A stretch of DNA of 40,451 nt, taken from Bacteroidota bacterium (lineage in GTDB: Bacteria; Bacteroidota; Bacteroidia; Bacteroidales; NBLH01). The stretch spans positions 1 to 40,451 of the forward strand of contig JANYKN010000063.1 of assembly GCA_025361565.1 (NCBI GenBank), written 5' to 3'. The position numbers were made by a program, and so were the translations under genes. Below the pieces are notes generated by a model. The model was given only the letters and a program-made list of their open reading frames with translations, had not been told where the DNA came from and did not search any database. Below, piece after piece: positions 32,203 through 40,451 of this stretch (position 1 is the stretch's first letter; each line of letters starts with the position of its first letter).

Positions 32203-33456
32203 ATGAAAGTTATTTATATAATTATATTCTTAATTTTTCGTCAATTAACATATGCAAATTATATTTTGATTCCGATGGACGAGGTTCAGAAGAATCATTT
32301 AAAAGCATATGGGATTGCCTATTGGGCTTTGCAAAATGATGTTGAAGTCAGTTGGTTGCTTAATTACAGAGGAGGTAGTTTTATCATTGATTATCGAAGC
32401 GAAATTGAAGATGAATGTAAAATCAGGGGTGTAAGCTACGAAATGACTGCTGATTTCCAGGCAAATCAAATTTTTACCGAAATCCAAAGACCGGATGTAA
32501 ATATGGACCGGGTAAAATTGGGAAAAGCTCCAAAAATAGCTGTTTATTCGCCAAAAAGCAATCTCCCATGGGACGATGCAGTGACACTCGTATTGAGTTA
32601 TGCCGAAATTCCATACGATGTCATTTACGATAAAGAAATTGCAGAAGGTGATTTGTCCAAATATGATTGGCTTCACCTTCACCATGAAGATTTTACGGGT
32701 CAATACGGTAAATTTTATGGAAATTACAGTAATGCAGCCTGGTATAAAAACTCCCAACAGGAACTTGAAGATTTGGCTGCTGAATTGGGCTATAAAAAGG
32801 TATCTGACTTAAAAAGGTTTATTGTAAAATCGATCAGGGACTATGTTTCACAAGGAGGATTTTTATTTGCAATGTGTTCCGCAACTGACACATACGATAT
32901 TGTGCTAGCCATTGGACAAACCGATATTTGTGCACCAATGTTCGATGGTGACCCCATGGATGCCAACATTCAATCAAAGCTAGATTATTCACAAACTTTT
33001 GCTTTTAAAGATTTTACACTTAGCCAAAATCCTTATGAATACAAATTTTCCGATATTGATGTCTCCACTTATAGGAAGGTTACAGAAGACAATGACTTTT
33101 TCTATCTATTCGATTTTTCTGCAAAATGGGATCCGATTCCAACTATGCTATGCCAGGACCACGAAAAAATAATCAAAGGATTTATGGGACAAACCACTGC
33201 ATTCAATAAAGATTTTATTAAATCGAATATTTTAATCCTTGGTGAAAATAAATCTATAAACGAAGCAAAATATATACATGGTGAATTTGGGAAAGGGACC
33301 TGGACATTTTATGGAGGACACGATCCTGAAGATTATCAGCATTTTGTAGGAGATCCAAAGACTGATTTGGATTTACATCCTAACTCTCCAGGCTATCGTC
33401 TTATCTTGAATAATATCCTATTCCCGGCAGCTAAAAAGAAAAAAATGAAAACTTAA
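32203..33456 (+). CDS. Exported conserved protein of the family often labelled asparagine synthetase B (417 aa)
   Basis: It begins with a hydrophobic signal-like segment (MKVIYIIIFLIFRQLTYA). It then reads YILIPMDEVQKNHLKAYGIA and WLLNYRGGSF, a conserved opening I recall from Bacteroidota proteins carrying the name asparagine synthetase B. The features of that enzyme are absent: there is no N-terminal Cys2 nucleophile and no SGGLDS ATP-pyrophosphatase loop. The middle looks like a class-I amidotransferase-type alpha/beta fold (GGFLFAMCSATDTYD). The C-terminus has WTFYGGHDPEDYQH. I would call it an exported protein of unknown function. It stands alone. Confidence 0.7.
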   Translation: MKVIYIIIFLIFRQLTYANYILIPMDEVQKNHLKAYGIAYWALQNDVEVSWLLNYRGGSFIIDYRSEIEDECKIRGVSYEMTADFQANQIFTEIQRPDVNMDRVKLGKAPKIAVYSPKSNLPWDDAVTLVLSYAEIPYDVIYDKEIAEGDLSKYDWLHLHHEDFTGQYGKFYGNYSNAAWYKNSQQELEDLAAELGYKKVSDLKRFIVKSIRDYVSQGGFLFAMCSATDTYDIVLAIGQTDICAPMFDGDPMDANIQSKLDYSQTFAFKDFTLSQNPYEYKFSDIDVSTYRKVTEDNDFFYLFDFSAKWDPIPTMLCQDHEKIIKGFMGQTTAFNKDFIKSNILILGENKSINEAKYIHGEFGKGTWTFYGGHDPEDYQHFVGDPKTDLDLHPNSPGYRLILNNILFPAAKKKKMKT

Positions 33457-33595
33457 TTTTTTGTTTTCTAAATTGTTTAAAAATAAGGGCAAAATAAGTG
33501 GATCATTCCTTCTACCTTAGCTGACGATTATAAATTATGGTATTTTGTATTGACTCATTATAGAGTTGATAATCAGTTAAAAAAAGAATTCATCA

Positions 33596-33817
33596 ATGAG
33601 TAAAAAAGTTTATATCTGCAGAGGTAAATCATGCAAAAGTGCCGATCCTGAAAAATCACTTGAAAAATACGCCAGAAAAATTGTTGGTAAGGATAAAATA
33701 AAAAAGACCAAGTGTCTCGGTCTTTGTAAGTCTGCATTTGCGATAGAATATAAAGGTGAAAAATATTCTTGCATCACAAAAAGTGAAATGGAAGGAATTT
33801 TACCATTGAAAAAGTAA
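33596..33817 (+). CDS. Thioredoxin-like [2Fe-2S] ferredoxin domain protein (73 aa)
   Basis: A single short domain with cysteines C8, C13, C40 and C44 (VYICRGKSCK and KCLGLC). This CxxxxC...CxxxC spacing resembles thioredoxin-fold 2Fe-2S ferredoxins such as the NuoE C-terminal domain; the pattern EYKGEKYSCITKSEMEGIL at the end also fits. A fifth Cys (C59) is present. It may be a small electron carrier or a (2Fe-2S) scaffold. It lies in its own transcription unit, convergent with the O-methyltransferase gene, which ends four bases away. Confidence 0.85.
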   Translation: MSKKVYICRGKSCKSADPEKSLEKYARKIVGKDKIKKTKCLGLCKSAFAIEYKGEKYSCITKSEMEGILPLKK

Positions 33818-33821
33818 AAAT

Positions 33822-34454
33822 CTATTTTTTTCTTAACAACATAATTCCGTCACGAATGGGTAAAATCACATTCTCTACTCTATTATCGTTGTGAACAAAC
33901 TGATTAAAAGCTAGAATTCCTTTGGTATAATCATCGTTTTGGTTAAGCGGCTCCACCACTTTTCCGCTCCATAACACATTATCGGCTAATATAAAACCGC
34001 CTTTGCGTACTTTATTTATGATGATGTTATAATAGTCGAGATACTGACGCTTATCGCCATCAATAAATACCAAATCTATTTCATTGTTGAGCGTTTCAAT
34101 AATTTCAAGCGCATTTCCGATATGTAGATGAATTTTGCCATTTAAACCAGACTTTTCGAGATAGGGACGGATAAAACTTTCAAGTTCATCATTTATTTCG
34201 ATGGTATGGATTTGGCCATTTTCAGTCAAGCCCTGCGCCAGACAAATGGCTGAATATCCAGTATATGTACCAATTTCAAGAATATATGATGGGTTTATCA
34301 TTTTACTGATCATCTCCAAAATTTTTCCTTGAAGATGCCCCGACAACATTCTGGGATTGAGAATTTTATGTTGAGTGTCACGATTTAGGGCAGCCAACAA
34401 TTCACTTTCCGCTTCGGTATGGTCCAGGATATATTGTTCAAGTTTATCGTTCAT
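33822..34454 (-). CDS. SAM-dependent O-methyltransferase, COMT-like class I (210 aa)
   Basis: Residues of the Rossmann methyltransferase are clear: ILEIGTYTGYSAICLA (motif I), HTIEINDE (motif II, acidic ribose-binding), IDLVFIDGDKRQYLDYY (metal and catalytic Asp/Lys region) and GGFILADNVLWSGKV. This is the small metal-dependent catechol/caffeoyl-CoA OMT family. The acceptor is unknown. I prefer the ATG at 34454 (MNDKLEQYIL), where relatives start; an ATG at 34472 would overlap the end of the M16 peptidase gene, and the frame is open further upstream. It is very likely translationally coupled to that peptidase gene. Confidence 0.92.
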   Translation of the reverse strand: MNDKLEQYILDHTEAESELLAALNRDTQHKILNPRMLSGHLQGKILEMISKMINPSYILEIGTYTGYSAICLAQGLTENGQIHTIEINDELESFIRPYLEKSGLNGKIHLHIGNALEIIETLNNEIDLVFIDGDKRQYLDYYNIIINKVRKGGFILADNVLWSGKVVEPLNQNDDYTKGILAFNQFVHNDNRVENVILPIRDGIMLLRKK

Positions 34455-34464
34455 ACTTTGTATT

Positions 34465-35685
34465 TTATTCATAAACCAGCATAGAAAGCGTGTCGGTATT
34501 AAGTATTTCGTTGGCAACGTCAAGAATTTCTTCGGCAGTTACTTCAGAAATTCTGGTGTTTACTTCATCCAAATCATCAATTTTATCAAATAACATCAAA
34601 CTCTTGCCAAGGTTCAGCGCTGAGTTTTCTTTATTTTCCGCGCCAATTGCAATTTGGCCAATAAGCTGTTGTTTAGCACGATGCAATTGTAATATACCTA
34701 ATTTGTTATTTTTCAGATCATTAAATTCTTTGTGTATCAGTTTTATGCTTTTGTCGAACTTGTCTTTCTCTGTACCAAAATAAAGACTAAAAATACCATT
34801 ATCGGAATAACCGGTATAGTTCGATTCTATATCATAAGCAATTCCGCTTTTTTCGCGCAAAGCCATGCTTAGCCTGGAATTCATACTTGTACCACCCAAT
34901 AAGTTGTTAAAAAGGCTTAGTGCCGTTCTTTTTTCATTGTGATAATTGTAGGCTACATTGCCTATTATGCAGTGCAGCTGATGGGTATTCTTAATTTCTT
35001 TCAGTGAAAAAGGTTGATAAATTAAATCTTCTTTTTTTCTGCTGTTTCCTGATTTTTCAGAAATATCGCCAAAGTATTTTTCAGCCAGTTTTGAAATTTT
35101 CTTGAAACTGATTCCGCCCATCGAAAACAACACAAACTGATTGGTTGGATAATTTTTATCCATAAACTCCATCAGGCTATTGCGTGTAAAAGCTTTAATT
35201 TTATCAGGTTCACCAAGAATATTTCGTCCAAGTGCTTGATTTTTAAAGATAAGATCTTCAAATTCATCAAAAATCAATTCGGCAGGATTATCTTTATACG
35301 AATTTATTTCGTCGATGATCACATCTTTTTCCTTTTCAATTTCATTTACAGGAAAATTGGAATGAAACATCATATCAGCCATTAATTCGATGGACCTTTC
35401 ATATTGGTCAACCAGAAAAGCGGTATAAACGCAAGTCTCTTCTTTGGTGGTGTATGCATTGATATCGCCACCCACTGATTCCAGGCGATTTAGAATATGG
35501 TATGATCGTCTTTTTTTGGTACCTTTAAAAATGGCATGCTCAAAAAAATGGGCCAGTCCGTGCTCATCAATATCTTCATCTCTCGAACCTGTGTTTACAA
35601 TCAGCCCGCAGTAAGCGATTGGACTGTTTACAAAACAGTGGACAAGCCTAATTCCATTATTTAAAGTTCGTATTTCGTAATTCAT
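34465..35685 (-). CDS. M16 family zinc metallopeptidase (406 aa)
   Basis: A pitrilysin/processing-peptidase-like enzyme. The inverted zinc motif HFFEH (H46, E49, H50) is in GLAHFFEHAIFKGT, preceded by GSRDEDIDEHG. The downstream zinc-ligand helix is KEKDVIIDEINSYKDNP (near residues 120-136). The C-terminal inactive-like half reads NNLLGGTSMNSRLSMALREK with SGIAYDIES. The ATG at 35685 (MNYEIRTLNNG) is the usual family start; a TTG at 35709 lies in the promoter box. There is no signal peptide, so it is cytoplasmic. It overlaps or abuts the O-methyltransferase gene downstream. Confidence 0.95.
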   Translation of the reverse strand: MNYEIRTLNNGIRLVHCFVNSPIAYCGLIVNTGSRDEDIDEHGLAHFFEHAIFKGTKKRRSYHILNRLESVGGDINAYTTKEETCVYTAFLVDQYERSIELMADMMFHSNFPVNEIEKEKDVIIDEINSYKDNPAELIFDEFEDLIFKNQALGRNILGEPDKIKAFTRNSLMEFMDKNYPTNQFVLFSMGGISFKKISKLAEKYFGDISEKSGNSRKKEDLIYQPFSLKEIKNTHQLHCIIGNVAYNYHNEKRTALSLFNNLLGGTSMNSRLSMALREKSGIAYDIESNYTGYSDNGIFSLYFGTEKDKFDKSIKLIHKEFNDLKNNKLGILQLHRAKQQLIGQIAIGAENKENSALNLGKSLMLFDKIDDLDEVNTRISEVTAEEILDVANEILNTDTLSMLVYE

Positions 35686-35708
35686 TCCAAATGTGGGATT
35701 TAATAGCA

Positions 35709-35716
35709 CAAAAGTA
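35709..35716 (-). promoter_or_regulatory. Candidate -7 promoter box of the M16 peptidase gene
   Basis: The minus-strand sequence is TACTTTTG, matching TAnnTTTG, 23 bases before the ATG at 35685. It argues against a TTG start at 35709. Confidence 0.55.
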
Positions 35717-35791
35717 CATAAATCAAAGGATTTAAAAAATCAGCTTAGATTTATAAAACTATTTTTAACTTTTTTTTAAAAGTAGAGAATC

Positions 35792-36640
35792 TTAAAACCT
35801 TCCCAAACATTCGTTTAAAGTAAAATAATCCTTTGCCCTAACGCCTTTTTCAGTTTCGTGCAGGTTACAACATTCGTGGTAAATATCGTGTTCAAAAAAC
35901 AAAATATAATCCTTTTCAATTGCTTCCTTAAAAAATCGGGTTTTTTCATCAAGTGTTATCAAAGGCCTGGTATCGTATGCCATGATATAGGGCATGGGAA
36001 TATGCATGGACGAAGGAAATAAATCGGCACAAAAAACAATGGTTTTACCATTTACCTCAATATGGGGAATTACCTGACCATCAGTATGCCCATTAAACAA
36101 CTTAAGAAACAAACCAGGAAAAAGTTCAATATCGGAACCGAATAAATTCAATTGACCTGATTCCTTTACGGGATATATGTTTTCGTGCAAAAAGGAGGCT
36201 TTTTCCCTGCGATTTGGATTTGTTGCCCACTCCCATTGTTGATTGCTGGTATGATAGGTGGCGTTTGGAAAAGCAGGTACCAATTCCCTTTTTTCATTGT
36301 ATTTTATGCTTCCGCCACAATGATCAAAATGCAGATGGGTCAAAATAACGTCTGTGATATCATCAAAGGAAAAGCCTAATTTCTTTAATGATTTTTCAAG
36401 TGTATCATCACCATTAAGATGATAATTCTTAAGGAATTTTTGATCCTGTTTATCGCCTATTCCATTATCAATCAATATTTTTCGTTCACCATCAACAACC
36501 AACATACATCGCATAGCCCAATTGCATAAATTGTTCTCATCCGAAGGATAGATTTCGTTCCAAATTACTTTGGGTACAACGCCAAACATGGCGCCACCAT
36601 CCAATTTAAAATTCCCGGTTTCTATTGCAAATAATTCCAT
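35792..36640 (-). CDS. Metallo-beta-lactamase-fold hydrolase, paralogue 1 (282 aa)
   Basis: The two-zinc site is complete: HLHFDH (H102, H104, D106, H107), H185 in FNGHTDGQ, D206 in CADLFPS and H251 in FFEHDIYHECC. The order and the length of about 280 residues fit the lactonase-like MBL hydrolases (AHL lactonase/AiiA relatives, also annotated as YtnP-like). No signal peptide. The gene directly follows a closely related copy at 36732, with a shared promoter-like leader, so the pair arose by tandem duplication. The substrate is unknown; a lactone is a family-level suggestion. Confidence 0.9.
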   Translation of the reverse strand: MELFAIETGNFKLDGGAMFGVVPKVIWNEIYPSDENNLCNWAMRCMLVVDGERKILIDNGIGDKQDQKFLKNYHLNGDDTLEKSLKKLGFSFDDITDVILTHLHFDHCGGSIKYNEKRELVPAFPNATYHTSNQQWEWATNPNRREKASFLHENIYPVKESGQLNLFGSDIELFPGLFLKLFNGHTDGQVIPHIEVNGKTIVFCADLFPSSMHIPMPYIMAYDTRPLITLDEKTRFFKEAIEKDYILFFEHDIYHECCNLHETEKGVRAKDYFTLNECLGRF

Positions 36641-36664
36641 GTAAAATCAATTTTAGCATTTTTT

Positions 36665-36672
36665 CAAAGATA
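36665..36672 (-). promoter_or_regulatory. Candidate -7 box of MBL paralogue 1, duplicated with the gene
   Basis: The minus strand reads TATCTTTG (TAnnTTTG), 24 bases upstream of the start codon at 36640. The same box occurs at 37601-37608 before paralogue 2, so the promoter was copied together with the gene. Confidence 0.55.
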
Positions 36673-36731
36673 TATGATTTAGTAGAAAAGGAATCATCTT
36701 TAATTAGAGGATATTTGTATTTTAAACTGAA

Positions 36732-37577
36732 TTACCTTTTAAAATATTCGTCAAGAGTGAATGTTTTATCGGCTTTAACACCTTTGTCAGTGTCGATTAG
36801 CGTGCAACACTCAACGTATAAATCATGCTCAAAAAACACAACCAAATCTTGAAGATTTATGCCGGCAAAGAAACGCTTTTTATCGTCAATGGTTAACAAA
36901 GGCCTTGTATCATAAGCCATTATATAAGGAATGGGAATGTGAGTAGTTGAAGGAAACAAATCAGCACCGAAAACAAATATTTTATCATTTACATGGATGT
37001 GCGGAATGATTTGACCATCGGTATGGCCATTGTATAATTTGAGATAAAAACCAGGAAAAAGCTCTTGTTCTTTATCGATCAAATTTAATTTGCCGCTCTC
37101 TAGAATAGGAAGGATATTCTCTTTCAAAAATGAAGGAGATTCCCTATCGTTGGGGTTCAGAGACCATTCCAATTGTTGTTTACTTGCATGGATTGTTGCA
37201 TTTGGAAAAGCAAGGATTGGTTCATTATTTTCATTGTATCGAACACAGCCGCCACAATGATCGAAATGCAAGTGGGTGAGCACAATATCGGTAATATCAT
37301 CAAAACCGAATCCATGCTTTTCCAAAGAACTTTGGAGCGAATAATCTGTTTTTTCAGTATAATATCGGATAAAGTTCTTGGATTGTTTGTTTCCTATACC
37401 GGTATCGATTAGGATTTTTCTATCGCCATCAACAACCAATAAACAGCGCATGGCCCAGTGCGAATAATTCCTTTTGTCGGCAGGATACTGCTCTTGCCAA
37501 ATTACTTTGGGGATAATTCCAAACATGGAACCACCATCAAACTTGATAATTCCGGTATCTATGGCAAATAATTCCAT
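36732..37577 (-). CDS. Metallo-beta-lactamase-fold hydrolase, paralogue 2 (281 aa)
   Basis: It aligns end to end with the gene at 35792-36640, more than half the residues being identical by eye. It keeps all metal ligands: HLHFDH at 102-107, NGHTDGQ, FGADLFPS and FFEHDLYVECC. The differences are spread out, so neither copy is a pseudogene. The second copy differs mainly in residues 33-40 and 64-88, which are likely surface or loop positions. It carries its own TAnnTTTG box in a repeated leader of about 65 bases. It lies downstream of the SGNH-hydrolase gene, with a 58-base gap. Confidence 0.9.
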   Translation of the reverse strand: MELFAIDTGIIKFDGGSMFGIIPKVIWQEQYPADKRNYSHWAMRCLLVVDGDRKILIDTGIGNKQSKNFIRYYTEKTDYSLQSSLEKHGFGFDDITDIVLTHLHFDHCGGCVRYNENNEPILAFPNATIHASKQQLEWSLNPNDRESPSFLKENILPILESGKLNLIDKEQELFPGFYLKLYNGHTDGQIIPHIHVNDKIFVFGADLFPSTTHIPIPYIMAYDTRPLLTIDDKKRFFAGINLQDLVVFFEHDLYVECCTLIDTDKGVKADKTFTLDEYFKR

Positions 37578-37600
37578 GTAAAATCAATTTTAGCTTTTTT

Positions 37601-37608
37601 CAAAGATA
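37601..37608 (-). promoter_or_regulatory. Candidate -7 box of MBL paralogue 2
   Basis: The minus strand reads TATCTTTG, 24 bases upstream of the ATG at 37577, the same distance as in the duplicate copy at 36665. Confidence 0.55.
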
Positions 37609-37635
37609 GCAGATTTCAAAGAAAAGGAATCATCT

Positions 37636-38418
37636 TTAATTATTGGCAATTTTGAATGAGATCTTTCTTTCAACTTGTTTCAACCATTCTCTGGCTAATA
37701 ATTCGTGGCCAGCAACTGTAGGGTGAACGCCATCCCAAATCCAATAATCGGCGGAAGCTTTTTTGCATGCTTTGTTAAAAACTTCCTGAAAGCCGACAAA
37801 AACAGCATTGAATTGTGTGGCTATTTTCCTGACAACTGCCTGGCGTTTTACCATATCGGAATGATAAGCATCCCAATTTTCGGCCACCTTGCCCACCTTT
37901 AAAATAAAGGGTTCACACAAAACCAACACGATATTTGGAAATACTTCACGGGTTTTCTGAAGCAACGAACTGAATTCTGCTTCATATTTTTCTACAGATA
38001 TAATGGGTTCCCAATTCAAAACTACCGAACTGGAATCATTCACACCAACCAGGATGCTGAGTAGATCTGGTTTTAAATCAAGCGTATCTGATTGCCAACG
38101 GCTGGCTAAATCAATGATTTTGTTTCCGCTAATTCCTCGGTTATGGAATTTTAGCTTTTTTTCGGGGAAATCGGCTCCCAAACAACTGGCAATGCTATAA
38201 GCGTAGCCGTGTCCCATAATGTGGTTGGGATCCAAATTTCGTCCCCAGTTTCCATCCGTAATTGAATCTCCCTGAAAAAGGATGACCATTCCATTTTTTG
38301 CTTTAAGTTTTCGTGTTTCATTGTTCATGGCTGAAAAAGACTCAATGCTTGAAAAACAAGCAGTTGCTATGCTTGTAAGGGCTATTCCTTTTATGAATTT
38401 ACGACGAGAGATAGTCAT
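37636..38418 (-). CDS. Tat-exported SGNH/GDSL hydrolase (260 aa)
   Basis: The ATG at 38418 is chosen because it opens on a twin-arginine signal (MTISRRKFIKGIALTSIATA), with a Cys at position 21 that could be lipidated; upstream Met codons only add a non-signal stretch. Block I is FQGDSITDG with nucleophile S52. Block II contains NRGISGNK, block III is VGVNDSS, and block V is WDGVHPTVAGHE with the Asp-His pair. These are carbohydrate esterase-like hydrolases, often deacetylases for plant or algal glycans. The start lies 31 bases after the GH95 stop, so the two are one operon, consistent with glycan use. Confidence 0.92.
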   Translation of the reverse strand: MTISRRKFIKGIALTSIATACFSSIESFSAMNNETRKLKAKNGMVILFQGDSITDGNWGRNLDPNHIMGHGYAYSIASCLGADFPEKKLKFHNRGISGNKIIDLASRWQSDTLDLKPDLLSILVGVNDSSSVVLNWEPIISVEKYEAEFSSLLQKTREVFPNIVLVLCEPFILKVGKVAENWDAYHSDMVKRQAVVRKIATQFNAVFVGFQEVFNKACKKASADYWIWDGVHPTVAGHELLAREWLKQVERKISFKIANN

Positions 38419-38449
38419 TTTATTGGTATTTTTTTGGGGATGTAAAATT

Positions 38450-40354
38450 TTAAAATTTAAGTTTTGCCCTTTTATTTTTACCAACTTTTACATCATAAGT
38501 TTTATTTTCATAAGAAATCATACAGGGCGCACCAGCTTTACTATAGATTTGGACATTTTTTAATTTTCCATTATTCCATTGAAGGTCAACAACAAAGCCT
38601 CCACGGGCACAGAGTCCACTTGCTGAACCAGTTGGCCATGCATCTGGTAAAGCAGGAAGCAATTGAATTGATGTATCGTTGGATTGCACCAACATTTCAA
38701 CCACGCCTGCTGACCCTCCAAAATTTCCATCGATTTGAAAAGGGGAATGTGCATCGAATAAATTGGGATAAGTGCCACCACCGCTCTTTTTGTCGTTTCC
38801 TGTATATTCGTCGGGATCTACATATCTAAGTAATCTTCGGTACATTTTGTAAGTTTGATTTCCATCCAAAAGCCTTGCCCAAAGGTTAATCCTCCAGCCA
38901 AGCGACCAACCTGTGGTTTCATCGCCCCGTATTTCGAGTGTGCGGCGGCATGCATTGGCCAGTTCCGGAGTTCTACTTTGCGTGATTTGCGTACCAGGGA
39001 ATAAGCCGAACAAATGCGATTGGTGACGGTGTTTGGGGTCTGCGTCTTCCCAATCGTAATACCATTCCATCAGTTGGATGTTTTTGCCTATTTGATAGGG
39101 ATGAAGACGTATTAAAGCCTTTTCTAACTTTGTACGAAATTCAGAATCTTCATTTAACTCCTTAGATGCCTTGATGGTCTGTTCAAAACACTCCCTTATC
39201 ATGGCCAAATCAGCAGTTCCGCCATAAAATGTACCACCTTTAAAGCCATTTGGTGTTATATATTCATTTTCGGGCGAAGTACAGGGCGAAGTAATCAGAT
39301 TGCCTTTGCTGTCTTCCACCAGCCAATCCAAACAAAATTGAGAAACGCCTTTCATCAACGGATAGGCTTTTGTTTTTAGAAATAACTTATCCTGGGTAAA
39401 TTGATAATGTTGCCACAAATGCGTGCTAAGCCATGGTCCGCCCATATTCCAATTTGCCCAAATCGGGTCGCCTTTTCCAAAATCGCCAACAGGGTTGCTC
39501 ATTGCCCAAATATCCGAATTGTGACAAACCGTCCAACCATTGCATCCATAAAAAGTTTTAGCAGTAACAGCTCCTGTAATAGCCAAATTTTCAATTATTT
39601 GCAACAAAGGGTTATGCATTTCTGAAAGATTGGCGTTTTCAGCCAACCAATAATTTTCTTCCAAATTAATATTGGTGGTATAGTTGCTGCTCCAGGGCGG
39701 ACGAATGTAAGGATTCCAGATTCCTTGAAGGTTGGCAGGTACAGCATTTGTCCGAGAACTGGAAATCAACAAATATCGTCCGAATTGAAAGTAAAGAATT
39801 TCCAGGTTTTTATCTTCTTTCCCTTCTGCATATCGCTTTAATCGATCATTGGTTGGCAAATTTGGAGTTTCGGTTGGTCCAAGATCCAAACTTAACCGAT
39901 TAAAGAAGGACTGGTAATCTTTGATGTGCGTTTTTTTGATAATTTCAAAAGATTTGGAAAATGCTTTTTTCAAATTATCGGAGGCAATCGCCAAATCGTT
40001 TAATCCTTCGGTAGCGGGATTTTTATCAAAACCATTGAAACTGGTAGCTATCGAAACATATATGATGGCTTCGGTTCCATTTTTTACTTCCAAAGAAGAA
40101 TCGGTTGAAGACACTTCACCTCCTATATTTTTAATTTGGAATAAAGTGGTGAAACGCGTGCCACGTTTTTCGTCATACTTGATTGCATCGGGCATATCGC
40201 CCCGATAACTTGGTTCCAAATGATATGGAGCATAACCTTTTACTTTAAAGATATTTCCATCATGCGAAACTTTGTATTTAAGCAAACTCTCAAAGTTAAT
40301 GTTAAAGTTTATGGCTCTATTTAAGTACTTTGTTGGTACAAATATTTTGTTTTC
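38450..40354 (-). pseudogene. GH95 alpha-L-fucosidase lacking its N-terminal region
   Basis: The frame encodes the catalytic and C-terminal parts of a glycoside hydrolase family 95 alpha-L-fucosidase. It has NYTTNINLEENYWLAE, the TSPENEY acid region, HRHQSHLFGLFPGTQIT and FQIDGNFGGSAGV, all in family order. Family members are about 750-800 residues. Here the homology begins near ...RAINFNINFES, and the first 150-200 residues, signal peptide included, are missing. Reading upstream in frame meets TGA at 40355-40357, and the remaining 94 bases do not resemble GH95 in any frame. It is either a genuine 5' truncation or an assembly junction. A TTG at 40285 is the only possible start I see. Confidence 0.8.
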
Positions 40355-40451
40355 TCATATATAAGAATATTCAAATATCACACTACTGTTCCAATTCTGA
40401 GACTTTCTACTCTTTTTTGTAGGACACCTGTATGTTCTAACCGATTTGTTG

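Overview
The window is AT-rich DNA from a member of the Bacteroidota, probably an anaerobic or marine Bacteroidales-like lineage. Three things point there: promoters that fit the Bacteroidota -7 consensus TAnnTTTG, starts without Shine-Dalgarno sequences, and family content (FISUMP lipoprotein, DUF3109, Bacteroides-type integrase, GH95 fucosidase). No species can be named from the sequence alone.

Region 1 (1-5998) is the right part of a compact integrated element abutting tRNA-Phe(GAA). It holds a small coiled-coil-like protein, an excisionase-like HTH protein, a 758-aa TOPRIM plus helicase replication protein, two unrecognised small proteins, a non-coding block with eight GTTAC/GTAAC motifs, and a complete tyrosine integrase. 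No capsid, tail, conjugation or relaxase gene is visible. The plan resembles a P4-like or PICI-like satellite: tRNA-linked integrase, xis-like regulator, primase-helicase and possible cargo. A 17-codon relic of a second xis-like gene start lies between the integrase and the tRNA. No second copy of the tRNA end was seen, so the left boundary is probably outside the window.

Region 2 (6100-14500) is a cluster of exported proteins on the minus strand (972-aa TPR protein, 340-aa two-domain protein, FISUMP lipoprotein). It is followed by a TPR-containing HisKA_3 kinase and NarL/LuxR response regulator operon on the plus strand, and then a decayed secreted-protein gene with two in-frame stops.

Region 3 (14550-25100) is core metabolism: gpmI, a DUF3109 protein, gcvP, a small membrane protein, a glyoxalase-II-like hydrolase, a threonine synthase, an AAA ATPase and ispE.

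Region 4 (25100-29370) has long non-coding stretches around three genes (dimeric-barrel protein, alpha/beta hydrolase, exported Gfo/Idh/MocA protein). The 1.1-kb gap before accA holds the clearest candidate for something undescribed. A full TTTG-N19-TAnnTTTG promoter is followed by three consecutive hairpins, the last a terminator, giving a predicted RNA of about 109 nt. About 400 bp further on, a second TAnnTTTG box leads directly into a long hairpin ending in a T-run.

Region 5 (29370-40451) has accA, dnaB, an exported protein of a family often labelled asparagine synthetase B, a thioredoxin-like ferredoxin, an O-methyltransferase, an M16 peptidase and two tandem metallo-beta-lactamase-fold paralogues. 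It ends with a Tat-exported SGNH hydrolase downstream of a GH95 alpha-L-fucosidase that has lost its N-terminal part.

All calls are from reading the sequence. No database search, folding program or alignment was run. Identities and expectations are hand estimates.
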